Shown: positions 1 through 7,087 of the stretch, piece by piece
Layout: each line of letters starts with the position of its first letter
Numbering within the stretch: the stretch's first letter is position 1
Source: Candidatus Caldilinea saccharophila
Lineage (GTDB): Bacteria; Chloroflexota; Anaerolineae; Caldilineales; Caldilineaceae
Reading direction: 5' to 3'
DNA: 15,000 bases
Assembly: GCA_016710365.1 (NCBI GenBank)
Contig: JADJVW010000003.1
Coordinates: forward strand, 1 to 15,000
Translations under genes and position numbers: made by a program
The notes under the pieces: generated by a model
Database searches by the model: none
What the model was told of the DNA's origin: nothing
What the model saw: the letters and a program-made list of their open reading frames with translations, nothing else

Positions 1-252
1 GTCGATGCCACACTGGATAGCGGAGGTCAACCCCTTCTGGCCGGTGCGCACGTAAAGCGCCACGTGGTAGCGGCTTCGGCTGTGTTGTAGCGATCATAAC
101 GCGCGCACGACCGCCGCGGTCCCATCCGGCGAGTTGTCGTCGACGACCAGCACAAGTTGTGGCGTCATAGCATTGGCCAGGATGCCGTCAATCAACGCGG
201 CAATGTTGTCGCGCTCATTAAATGTCGGCAGAACAGTGCAAACCAGCGTCAT
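1..252 (-). CDS. GT2-family glycosyltransferase, polyprenol-phosphate-mannose-synthase-like; partial, in-frame stop
   Basis: The N-terminal part reads VLPTFNERDNIAALIDGI and then VLVVDDNSPDGTAAVV, the nucleotide-sugar binding strands of family GT2, closest in style to dolichol/polyprenol-phosphate mannose synthases. Family members move a sugar from a nucleotide donor onto a polyprenyl phosphate at the cytoplasmic membrane face. The ATG at 252 has a good Shine-Dalgarno (AGAGGAG), and its ATGA overlaps the stop of the methyltransferase upstream. A TGA at 94-96 interrupts the frame, yet downstream in the same frame the sequence continues as YHVALYVRTGQKGLTSAIQ, which again fits the family. The gene runs off the left edge, so the catalytic DxD region is not visible. 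Frame breaks nearby suggest a sequence error, but a true nonsense mutation is possible. Donor and acceptor specificity are inferred. Confidence 0.75.
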
Positions 253-1003
253 GGCTCCTCTTTCCATGCCATTCCTCGTGTCGCCACGACAAATAAGCTG
301 GCGCCCCAGGGCAGGTTGCGCCGGCGCAGCCAATTCGCTTCCCACTGGAGCGCCAGCCCCAACAGCCGATTCAGCCTCTTTGGTAGAGATCACGTGTAAA
401 AGGCAGCACACCCCACCGCTGGAGCAATCGTACAGCGACGACAGCCGGCGAGAGCAGACAGTTGGCGTAGGTGACGCGGAGCGGCTCAAGCCCGGCGCTC
501 CTCACTATCTCCACGAACTCGCGGCGGCCATAGCGGCGCGCGGCGCCAAACGCCACGTCATGTGCTTTAAACAGCGCTGATGCGCGCTCACGCGCAGCAA
601 CGTCACACCGCCGGGCCGCAGCAGCGTACGGATCAGGTCCAACGCACGCTCGGCATCGATGCGCTGTTGATCCACAACATCCAGCGCCACAATCAGCGCA
701 AAGGCGCCTGCCGGAAAGGGCAGATGCAACAGGTTGCCTTGCACCCAGGCCACGTCGGCGGAACGGCTGCGCAAAGGTGAGCGCTTCCTGGCGCAAGTCA
801 AGACCGATCACCAGGGGAGCGGGGCGCGCTGCGGCCAGTTCGGCGGCAAACGCCCCCCCACCGCAGCCAAGCTCCAGCAACGGCCCCCGCGGCAACTTCG
901 TCTCGGCCAGCATCGCCTGGCTGGTTGCGCTCATGCCAAGGTTCCAACCGCCCACCGCGTCCGCCGCATAAAGTGACGGCAGCAGATTTCCGCTCTCAGT
1001 CAA
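249..1003 (-). CDS. class I SAM-dependent methyltransferase, three frame breaks
   Basis: The first segment holds the SAM-binding motif LLELGCGGGAFAAELAAA, followed by VIGLDLRQEAL (motif II acidic residue). The frame then shifts near 770 to continue as SADVAWVQGNLLHLPFPAGA, VALDVVDQQ and LLRPGGVTLLRV. It shifts again near 576 to give KAHDVAFGAARRYGRREF, and again near 381 to give the usual C-terminus LNRLLGLALQWEANWLRRR. The breaks look like +1, -1 and -1 base; repairing them gives about 251 residues, normal for the family. The start is a TTG at 1003 overlapping the upstream glycosyltransferase gene by 8 bases, and the repaired stop overlaps the next ATG as ATGA. Methyltransferases of this type often sit in polysaccharide or lipid-glycan clusters. 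The substrate is unknown. Three breaks may be sequencing error or decay. Confidence 0.78.
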
Positions 1004-3059
1004 GGCTCACTTCACCGATCCACAGCGCGCTGCCGTCCGCGGGCAGCCGTTCGTTCTGCTCATTGTACAGCCCGATCTCCAGCGCGTAGTCGCCAGCCGG
1101 CAAAGCGGCCGGCAGCGGAATCTGATATTCGTCGAGAATGCGCCAGCCAGGTTGCCAGCGTGCAGCCGGCAGCGAGCCGGCGCCGGGCAAGCTATCGACG
1201 CCAGCCACCTGAGTCGTGTTGCCGGCAGCATCCTCGGCAAGCAAATGGATAAAAACCGTCCATTGCTGCGTCGGTGTGGTAATCGCATCCCAATAAAGCT
1301 GCACGTAGAGCATCTTACCGCTTTCGAGCGCCGCGGTCTGCGCGTCGTAGCCTGCCAGCCGGATGCCATCGCCAATTTCCCGCGAGGTTGGGACAGACGG
1401 CGCACGTTGCGGCAAGCTGGCGGCCGGTCGCGTATAGGTGCGAGCATAGAGATCTCCCTCCCGATCCCGCAACTCATCCGCGAGGACGGCAGTGGGGAAC
1501 AGTTCGGGCAAAAGCAAGGTGCGGAAATCTTCATCTTCGATCACCACATAGTGCTCTGGCTGGGGGTTGCTGGCGGCGGTCAACGGGAAGATGCGTCGCC
1601 CGTCAAAGGTGACCGGCGGCCCATGACTCTCTGGCCGCGTTGTCCAGGCAAAGGCGAGCGTCGGGTGTTCAGCGCTGCGTGGGGTGAGATAGAGGACGGC
1701 GTCGGCAGGTTGGCTGGCGATCTCCTGGCCGATCGTCCACAGGCCGACATCAAAGGCATAGAAAAGGTCCGGCAGCGCGGCCCATCGCACGAAATAGTCG
1801 CGCGCGGCCACGAAAGCACCCGCTACGAGCAGCACCGCGCTCAGCCAACCAACCCAAGCCAGGCGAGCCGTGCGCAAAGGTGCACTCTCCGCGTTCCTCG
1901 CCCCGCGCCCCTCGCCCCACCACCGCCAGATCCAATCCAACCCGACGCCGCCGAGCAACGCCACCGGCGCGGCCGCGCCCAGCACGCGGTGGTAGTGAGG
2001 CGCGTATTCGCTGAGTACGCCGGGCAGCAACATGACGACGAGCGCGACCAGCATGATGCTGTACGCAGGCCGCCGGATGCGCCACAGCGCCACCCCCACG
2101 CCGAGCCAGAACGGGATCGCTTGCCAGAGATTGAGCGCGGCCACCCCCGGTATATTGCGTCGTGGGTCAAGGTCGCCAGCCTGCACGAGCGGCACAAACA
2201 TCAGGAGATAGGCAAGCGCGCTCTCGCTCAGGCTCTGGTGGGTCGCCGCCGCGGCGCCGGTCGTCACGATCTGGGCAGGGCGCAAAATAAAGAGAGCGGG
2301 ATGCTCGAAAAAGAAGATCGCCAGCGGCAGCAACAAGACGCCCGCGGTCATCGCCGCGATTGCGCCGCCGCGCACGAAGCGCCAGCCGCGGCGCTTTTCC
2401 TCGTGCGCCTGCGTCGCTGGGGAAATCGCCCCGTCCTGCCGCCACAGGATGAACCAGGCGGACGCGATTGCCAACGGCAGCAGCCAGGCAGCTTGATAGG
2501 TGTAAAAGCCCAGCGCCAACACAGCGCCGCAGCCTGGCCCAGGCCAGCTTGCTGTCCGTGCGTCGTGCTCGCAACAGCAGCCATAACGCGGCTGCCATTT
2601 CCAGCGTCACGAGGATCGGTTCGATGCCCATGCGGCTAAAATGAATGTGCCAGCGCAACGTGGCAAGCAGCGCAGCGGCAAAGAAGGGAAAGCCGTGGTC
2701 AGCCGCGTAGCATCCAGCCGGCGCAGCTCAGTCGCCGCCGCCCATGTCGCGACCACGCCGAGGATGCCGAAAAGCGCGGCAGTCGTGCGCATGGCAGTGG
2801 GGCCGGCCTCGCCGCCGAAAAACGTAAAGAGACCGAGCATCAATGCGTTGGCGTAGGCGTTGACAGGGGGAACGCCAAAGTTGCCGGTCAGAAAGATCGG
2901 GCGATAGGCAGGATCGGTCAGGATGCGCCACGCTTCTAGCCCTTCAAACGATTCGTCGAGATGAAAGCCGGGAGGAAGGCTGTCGATCCGCCACAGGCGC
3001 AATGCCGCTGCGATGACAATCACCACGAGAAGTCCGGCCCAGCTCTTGCGCCACATCAT
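996..3059 (-). CDS. PMT/GT39-like membrane glycosyltransferase (GT-C fold), two frame breaks
   Basis: Repairing two breaks joins three segments into one protein of about 687 residues. The N-terminus has a membrane segment (residues 8-23), then FHLDESFEGLEAWRIL, where the Asp-Glu pair at 35-36 sits in the first external loop as in protein mannosyltransferase and ArnT-type enzymes. Many more hydrophobic segments follow. The last ~150 residues form a beta-rich soluble domain (LYVQLYWDAITTPTQQWTVF, then AGDYALEIGLYNEQ) seen in many Chloroflexota GT-C proteins. Family members transfer a sugar from a polyprenyl-phosphate donor to an extracellular acceptor. The breaks are near 2700 (one base missing; the frame resumes at GFPFFAAALLATLRWHIHF) and near 2540 (one extra; resumes at GAVLALGFYTYQAAW). 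The start is the first of two tandem ATGs and no Shine-Dalgarno is visible. The downstream GT2 could make its donor. Confidence 0.8.
1901..1918 (-). repeat. three-unit G-rich 7-mer repeat inside the GT39-like gene
   Basis: On the coding (minus) strand three GGGG runs are spaced by CGA and CGC, a 7-base tandem unit. It encodes the Gly/Arg-rich loop GEGRGAR between two membrane segments. With flanking GG pairs it could form a two-tetrad G-quadruplex, but there is no fourth GGGG run. Confidence 0.4.
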
Positions 3060-3065
3060 GCGTGC

Positions 3066-3074
3066 ATTCTAGCA
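3066..3074 (-). promoter_or_regulatory. candidate extended -10 promoter for the glycosylation block, leaderless
   Basis: On the minus strand the sequence reads TGCTAGAAT: a TG extension, one base, then TAGAAT (5 of 6 to TATAAT). Six bases separate the box from the first ATG at 3059, so +1 would be the A of the start codon. No -35 box is evident at 16-18 bases, which suits an extended -10. No ribosome-binding site precedes the ATG, in line with a leaderless message. Not experimentally shown. Confidence 0.45.
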
Positions 3075-3121
3075 TACATGCCTCCATTGCTGCTCGCGCA
3101 GTCGGGCGGCGATATGCCAGA

Positions 3122-3161
3122 TTCCTGCAGGGTGAGCGTAGCGCCTCAAGCTCCGCAGGAA
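3122..3161 (-). other. nested hairpin at the end of the regulator gene
   Basis: TTCCTGC at 3122-3128 pairs perfectly with GCAGGAA at 3155-3161. Inside, GCG and CGC flank a CTA loop with TGA/TCA extending that stem past one bulged base. The structure spans the regulator's last codons and its TGA. There is no T-tract, so a classic intrinsic terminator is not supported; it could protect the transcript 3' end or be a transcription pause. Confidence 0.3.
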
Positions 3162-4264
3162 CGGCGAATCACCAAAGAGGTTGGCGTCACGACCGTCAGC
3201 GGCGGATCGTCGGGGTGCTCAATGCGTCTATGCACCTGTTCGGCGGCTAATCGGCCCAATAGGTGCTTATGAAGATGGACAGTGGTCAAGGGCGGGTAAA
3301 CAACCTGTGCGTCCGGGAGATTGTCAAACCAAAGCTTCCAACGTGCCCACCTGCGGGAAATCGAGGGGTAAACAACCTGTGCGTCCGGGAGATTGTCAAA
3401 CCCCGTCACCGCAACATCGTCGGGGATTTTGCACCCTGCCACCTGGAGCCACTGCATGGCGCCCAGGGCAATTGTATCGGAGGAGCACATGATGGCGTCG
3501 GGCGGCTGCGCCAGGCGCATCAGGTGTTCGGCGCCTTCGCGTCCGATCTTGGAAGGCAGGCGTTCCAACGTGTGAACGACGCTAAAGCATAGGGATTCAT
3601 CACGCTCAAGATCGTGTTCGGCGATGCCAGCCAGATAGCCGCGCATCCGGTCATCCATACGCCCGGCGTCGCTCTGACCGACGATCAGGCCGATACGGCG
3701 GCGCCCCAGTTTTACCAGGTGATCGAGCAACTGACGCATCGCCAGATAACCATCATAGGTGATGGCGGTTATCTGGGGGCTGATGATGGAAGGCGCCGAA
3801 ACGATGTGCGAGGTGACGCCATTCCACAAGCGACATTTTTCATCGTCCAGTTCTCCCAGAATCAGCAAACCGCTGATCGGGTGCAGTTGGCTCAGCGCTT
3901 GAATCTGCGCCCGCGTGCTGACTTCAGCAAATGTCTTGACGAACGCCGGCGCGTACCCAAGACAATGAAGCTCGCTGTCCGCCCCTTCGAGCAGCTCGTT
4001 GTAGAAGGGATGGCTGAATTTCCCCTGAAACGAGATCACAACGATGCCGATAGACTTGGCGCCAGTGGCGCGCCGGCTGGCGCCAAGCACGCCGCCATGC
4101 CGCCGCTGGATCAGCCCGGCGTCAGCAAGCTCCTGCAGATCTCTGCGCATCGTGATTTCCGAGACGCCAAATTCTGCTACCAGCGCATGCGTGCTGAGCA
4201 TGGCGCCGTCCCTGTCTTCGGTGATGCGCGCCAAAAGTTGCCGGATACGTCGCTGCTTATTCAT
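3146..4264 (-). CDS. transcriptional regulator, DeoR-type HTH plus LacI-type sensor domain
   Basis: The N-terminal ~60 residues hold a DeoR-like winged helix (LVAEFGVSEITMRRDLQELA, then GLIQRRHGG). From about residue 70 a LacI/periplasmic-binding fold follows: IGIVVISFQGKFSHPFYNEL, ITYDGYLAMRQLLDHLVKLG, RRRIGLIVGQSDAGR, PPDAIMCSSDTIALGAMQWL and DVAVTGFDNLPDAQ. Such chimeras sense small molecules, usually sugars, and control nearby operons. The ATG at 4264 (MNKQRRIRQLLARI) is preferred over a TTG 15 bases upstream because it places the HTH normally; the Shine-Dalgarno is weak. The gene lies about 40 bases after the sulfatase and is probably cotranscribed with it. The odd point is a 24-residue insertion that repeats FDNLPDAQVVYP before the normal PPLTTVHLH strand. 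It falls in the sensor core and may impair effector binding. Length is 372 residues, 348 without the insertion. Confidence 0.85.
   Translation of the reverse strand: MNKQRRIRQLLARITEDRDGAMLSTHALVAEFGVSEITMRRDLQELADAGLIQRRHGGVLGASRRATGAKSIGIVVISFQGKFSHPFYNELLEGADSELHCLGYAPAFVKTFAEVSTRAQIQALSQLHPISGLLILGELDDEKCRLWNGVTSHIVSAPSIISPQITAITYDGYLAMRQLLDHLVKLGRRRIGLIVGQSDAGRMDDRMRGYLAGIAEHDLERDESLCFSVVHTLERLPSKIGREGAEHLMRLAQPPDAIMCSSDTIALGAMQWLQVAGCKIPDDVAVTGFDNLPDAQVVYPSISRRWARWKLWFDNLPDAQVVYPPLTTVHLHKHLLGRLAAEQVHRRIEHPDDPPLTVVTPTSLVIRRSCGA
3294..3402. repeat. 37-base perfect direct repeat within the regulator gene
   Basis: Copies at 3294-3330 and 3366-3402 are identical and separated by 35 bases of unrelated sequence, giving a 72-base (24-codon) offset that keeps the frame. 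Each copy encodes the LacI-family motif FDNLPDAQVVYP, which normally occurs once. The flanking bases differ on both sides, so the ends are sharp. Confidence 0.95.
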
Positions 4265-4303
4265 AAAAGCACAACTCAAGACTCTGTTGCGGCGGCGACA
4301 CGA

Positions 4304-5777
4304 TCAAACCACCTGGGCCGAAGTGCTGAGTGCGTCTGCCGGGCCCCACGGGGCAAGCGCCACCGTGTAGTAGGGATTCATGATCAACTCGTCATTTTGC
4401 TCCGCGGCAAAGCGCCACATGCGTCTGACCAACTCGTGTTTGATCGCAGTGTAAGCAGGGTCGCCGGCCAGGTTAGTCATTTCCAGCGGATCGACGCGCA
4501 GATCGTACAACTCGTCGTTATCAAAGCCGTTGTAGACATATTTGTAGTCGCGCGTCATGACGGAACGCTGCGAGTAGTACAATTCCACCCCGTTGCATTG
4601 AGCAAAGATGGCGTCGCGCCACGGCTCCGGCGTCTCATCACACAAGAAGGGGGTGAGGCTCTGCCCGGTGAGGCATTCTGGAGCGCTTGCCCCGGCCAGT
4701 TCCATGAATGTCGGCGCGAAATCGGCCAGCGAGACAAAGGCGTCTTCCACGCGGCCTGGGTTGGCGATGCCGTCCGGATAGCGCACGATTGCGGGCACGT
4801 GGTATGCCTCACGGAAGGAGGGCACGCCCTTGCAGTACAGCCCGTGCGACCCACAATATTCGCCGTGGTCGCTCACAAAGAGCACCAGCGTGTTCTCCTT
4901 CTGCCCCAGCTCGTCAAGCTTGTCGAGCAGCAGGCCAAACATCTCGTCCTCCATCGTGCAGAACGCCCAGTAGTGGCGCAGACAATCGCACCTCTTCCTC
5001 GCTGAACTGCGACCAGTACATCTCGCGCATGCGCCGGTAGACCTGCGGCTTGTCGTGCAGCGTGTCGGCATAGTTAGCGGGCAGAGGGATCTCAGCCAGA
5101 TCGTACATATCCACATAATGTTGCGGCACAACAAAATCGTCGTGCGGGCCGGTTACGCCCACATACAGGCACCACGGCTGCTCCTGCGCAGCCAGGCCGG
5201 GCAAGGCATCCAGCGCCGACTTGACGACCGTGTAATCGTCATGCGATTCATAGGGATGCTCTGTGTCTGTGGGGTAGGAGTTGAACAACTGGATCGCGCC
5301 CCAACCTGGGCGCAACACCTGACCGTGCTGTCGCTCGGCGCCCTCGTCCAGCTTCTTGCGCTTCCATTGTTCAATGCCGATATGCATGTAGCTGCCGGTC
5401 CGTGCGCGCACCTCCAGTTCCTGCCACCCGCGGTCGGCCGGATTCTCGGTGTTACTGACGTGCCACTTGCCGGCGTAGGCCAGATTGTAGCCTGCGTCGC
5501 GCAACGGTTCGCTGAACATAGCCACGCCTTCGAAAACAGTGTCGTGAATGGCCGCGGGGTTGCAGACGTTGTTGTACACACCGTGGCGGCTCGGGTAAAG
5601 ACCGGTCATAAAGGTGGCGCGCGAGGGGCAGCAATGCGGCGAAGGGCAGTAGGTTTGGGTAAAGCGAATCCCCTCGTTCGCCAGACGCATGGCGTTGGGC
5701 GTGATGCAAGGGTGGTCGGGGGCGACGACATCGCCACGTTCTTGGTCGGTCATGAAAATCAATATATTGGGTTGCAT
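4304..5777 (-). CDS. type I sulfatase (arylsulfatase superfamily), one frame break
   Basis: The N-terminus NILIFMTDQERGD carries the first metal-binding Asp (residue 11). CCPSRATFMTGLYPSRHG matches the C-x-P-S-R sulfatase signature with Cys49 as the residue to be converted to formylglycine, and AGKWH (residues 102-106) is the usual Lys/His region. The C-terminal part has LFVSDHGEYCGSHGLYCKG, the second metal and substrate Asp-His-Gly block. Near 4985 the frame shifts (one extra or two missing bases) between SQFSEEEV and DCLRHYWAFCTMEDEM; repaired length is about 490 residues, normal for the family. The ATG at 5777 follows AAGGA at good spacing. No signal peptide is visible, so it is probably cytoplasmic, perhaps desulfating an imported sulfated sugar; the substrate is inferred only. 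The regulator gene follows directly. Alternatives are phosphonate or phosphodiester hydrolases of the same superfamily. Confidence 0.87.
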
Positions 5778-5829
5778 GGTGCGATCCTTGGAAGCGTGAA
5801 TTCTGCTATTTGATGCCAGTGCGGGCGAT

Positions 5830-5870
5830 GCCCTGATCGGACTACAGGGCAGACGCCTTTGGCGTCTGCC
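5830..5870 (-). promoter_or_regulatory. two overlapping hairpins in the sulfatase leader
   Basis: Stem A: 5848-5857 pairs with 5861-5870, ten perfect base pairs (GGCAGACGCC) around a three-base loop. Stem B: GCCCTG at 5830-5835 pairs with CAGGGC at 5845-5850. They share bases 5848-5850, so both cannot form completely. Both would be in the sulfatase mRNA leader if transcription starts near 5996. No U-tract follows. Could be an attenuator-like switch, a transcript stabiliser or a dispersed palindromic repeat. Confidence 0.45.
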
Positions 5871-5994
5871 ATGTGTAATGAAATTTGGCAATGGGAAGAC
5901 TAATGGCTAAAGCAGCGTTGCATCTGCCTAAAAAGCACCAAGCGATACGACGCATGAGCGCTGTTTGATTATCTATTCATCTTTTTACGAAAAT

Positions 5995-6070
5995 TTGATC
6001 ACAATATAATCATACGTGACCATTGCCGTCAATCATTTTTTGATTGCTCATCTTTTCACATCGTGATCAA
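5995..6070. promoter_or_regulatory. inverted octamer pair flanking the sulfatase promoter, candidate operators
   Basis: TTGATCAC at 5995-6002 and GTGATCAA at 6063-6070 are perfect inverse copies, each containing the palindrome TGATCA. The proximal copy adjoins the -10 box and covers the predicted start of transcription; the distal one is about 70 bases upstream. A second inverted repeat, CAATCA at 6030-6035 and TGATTG at 6041-6046, overlaps the -35 box. The placement suits a repressor, possibly the product of the cotranscribed regulator gene; this link is inference. Confidence 0.45.
6003..6032 (-). promoter_or_regulatory. candidate sigma70-type promoter for sulfatase-regulator operon
   Basis: On the minus strand TTGACG (6032-6027) is followed after 18 bases by TATATT (6008-6003); each matches consensus at 5 of 6. 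It lies in the most AT-rich stretch of the window. Transcription would start near 5996, leaving a leader of about 220 bases before the sulfatase ATG. Confidence 0.5.
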
Positions 6071-6205
6071 CAATTCGGCTGGAACCGTGCACGATTCAGG
6101 ACACTCGTCCGCACCTGGTGGGACACCCTCCCCTTGACCTGTCTCACTGTTGTCGCCACACTAATACAGGCAAGTGTAAATTGACCGTTGGTTGACGCGG
6201 TCTGG

Positions 6206-6239
6206 AGAAACTGAGTTTTTTTGGAAAAACTCAGTTTCT
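6206..6239. repeat. perfect 15-base-pair hairpin in the 5' region of the membrane-protein gene
   Basis: AGAAACTGAGTTTTT (6206-6220) pairs perfectly with 6225-6239 around the loop TTGG. It ends 31 bases before the ATG at 6271 and about 17 before its Shine-Dalgarno. It is AT-rich, unlike its surroundings. Possible roles are an RNA structure affecting translation, a bidirectional terminator or a dispersed palindromic repeat. Confidence 0.6.
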
Positions 6240-6270
6240 AGCTGCTTTCTTATTCCAGGGAGATGTGACC

Positions 6271-7026
6271 ATGTCTGAATCGATGCGGGTATGGACGGAG
6301 ATTTCCTTCAACGTCGCCTATTTGATCGTCGTCTGGTGGATGGTGGCGCTGATGACAGTGCGGATGGACGCCGTCGCGCCCGATGACCGGCGCGTGGCAA
6401 AGCGGATTTTGTGGGCCTTTGCCTTGCTGGCGATCGGCGACGCCGGGCACGTCGGATTTCGCGTGCTTGCGTATGCGCTAGGCGGGTTGGAGGCGACGCC
6501 GGTTGTTCTGGGCACACCGCTCAGCCTGGTGGGACTCGGCGCGCTGGCGACCGCAGTGACCGTCACATTTTTTTATGTTTTGGTGCTGGACGTATGGCGC
6601 GTGCGCTTTCATCGCCGTTACGGCTGGTTTGAGTACCTGCTGCTTACAGCGGCAAGCGTGCGCTTGTTGGTGATGATGTTGCCACAAAATGCATGGGATA
6701 GCGTCGTGCCGCCACAGCCGTGGTCGACGATCCGCAATATTCCACTCATGGTGCTGGGGTTGGGCGCAGCCTATCTTATCGTGCGCGATGCACGCGCCGC
6801 GCACGATCGCACGTTCACCAGGATCGGCGCGATGATCCTGGTCTCCTATGCTTGCTACACGCCAGTCATTTTCTTTGTCCAACAAAATCCACTGGTGGGT
6901 ATGTTGATGATTCCCAAGACCCTGGCTTATGTGGCAATTGCCTTGCTTGCCTATCAAGGGCTGTGGCGGTCAGGCGAGGCGCGAGTGGCAAGGCGCGACT
7001 TTGCAGAGCGGTCTGTTCGCTTTTGA
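6271..7026 (+). CDS. seven-helix integral membrane protein, function unknown
   Basis: I do not recognise the family. The 251-residue product has about seven hydrophobic segments: around residues 8-29 (FNVAYLIVVWWMVALMTV), 46-68, 83-108, 116-138, 155-172, 184-206 and 210-232, with short charged loops such as RMDAVAPDDRRVAKR and LIVRDARAAHDRTF. The ATG at 6271 is chosen because AGGGAGA lies seven bases upstream; a GTG at 6265 is too close to that site. No catalytic motif or extramembrane domain stands out. It is transcribed away from the sulfatase and converges on nadE with about 60 bases between stops. A perfect hairpin lies in its upstream region, and I found no convincing promoter. It could be a sensor, carrier or biogenesis protein; none can be favoured from the sequence. 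Confidence 0.8.
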   Translation: MSESMRVWTEISFNVAYLIVVWWMVALMTVRMDAVAPDDRRVAKRILWAFALLAIGDAGHVGFRVLAYALGGLEATPVVLGTPLSLVGLGALATAVTVTFFYVLVLDVWRVRFHRRYGWFEYLLLTAASVRLLVMMLPQNAWDSVVPPQPWSTIRNIPLMVLGLGAAYLIVRDARAAHDRTFTRIGAMILVSYACYTPVIFFVQQNPLVGMLMIPKTLAYVAIALLAYQGLWRSGEARVARRDFAERSVRF

Positions 7027-7087
7027 TGGCGCCTTGTCTGGCAACGACAATCATCGTCCGCATGAGGGACGCGGGAATAGCTAACGT

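Larger units (their letters stand above)
5778..6270. other. 493-base divergent intergenic region
   Basis: No open frame with a credible ribosome site was seen. The region holds two overlapping hairpins in the sulfatase leader (5830-5870), an AT-rich minus-strand promoter with paired inverted octamers (5995-6070) and a perfect 15-base hairpin before the plus-strand gene (6206-6239). The stretches 5871-5990 and 6075-6180 show nothing I can name. Confidence 0.7.

Noticed and set aside
94..96. Selenocysteine codon in the GT2 gene
   Set aside because: GT2 enzymes are not known selenoproteins, the site is not catalytic, and I see no hairpin of the bacterial selenocysteine-insertion type directly after the TGA.
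1152..2639. Long open frame on the plus strand opposite the GT39-like gene
   Set aside because: It is rich in Arg, Pro, His and Gln without domain sense, has no ribosome site, and the minus strand gives a coherent membrane enzyme.
3294..3402. CRISPR-like pattern: two 37-base repeats with a 35-base spacer
   Set aside because: Only two copies exist, both lie in frame inside a LacI-type gene and encode its conserved motif, and no cas genes are present.
3614..5005. Long plus-strand open frame opposite the regulator and sulfatase
   Set aside because: It is antisense to two well-recognised genes and to the gap between them, with no recognisable protein motif.
6075..6200. Promoter for the plus-strand membrane-protein gene
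   Set aside because: TTGACC and TTGACG occur at 6181 and 6192, but no -10 box is found at acceptable spacing.
7027..7087. Terminator between the convergent membrane-protein gene and nadE
   Set aside because: Only a weak TTGTC/GACAA stem with a seven-base loop is present and no T-tract follows.
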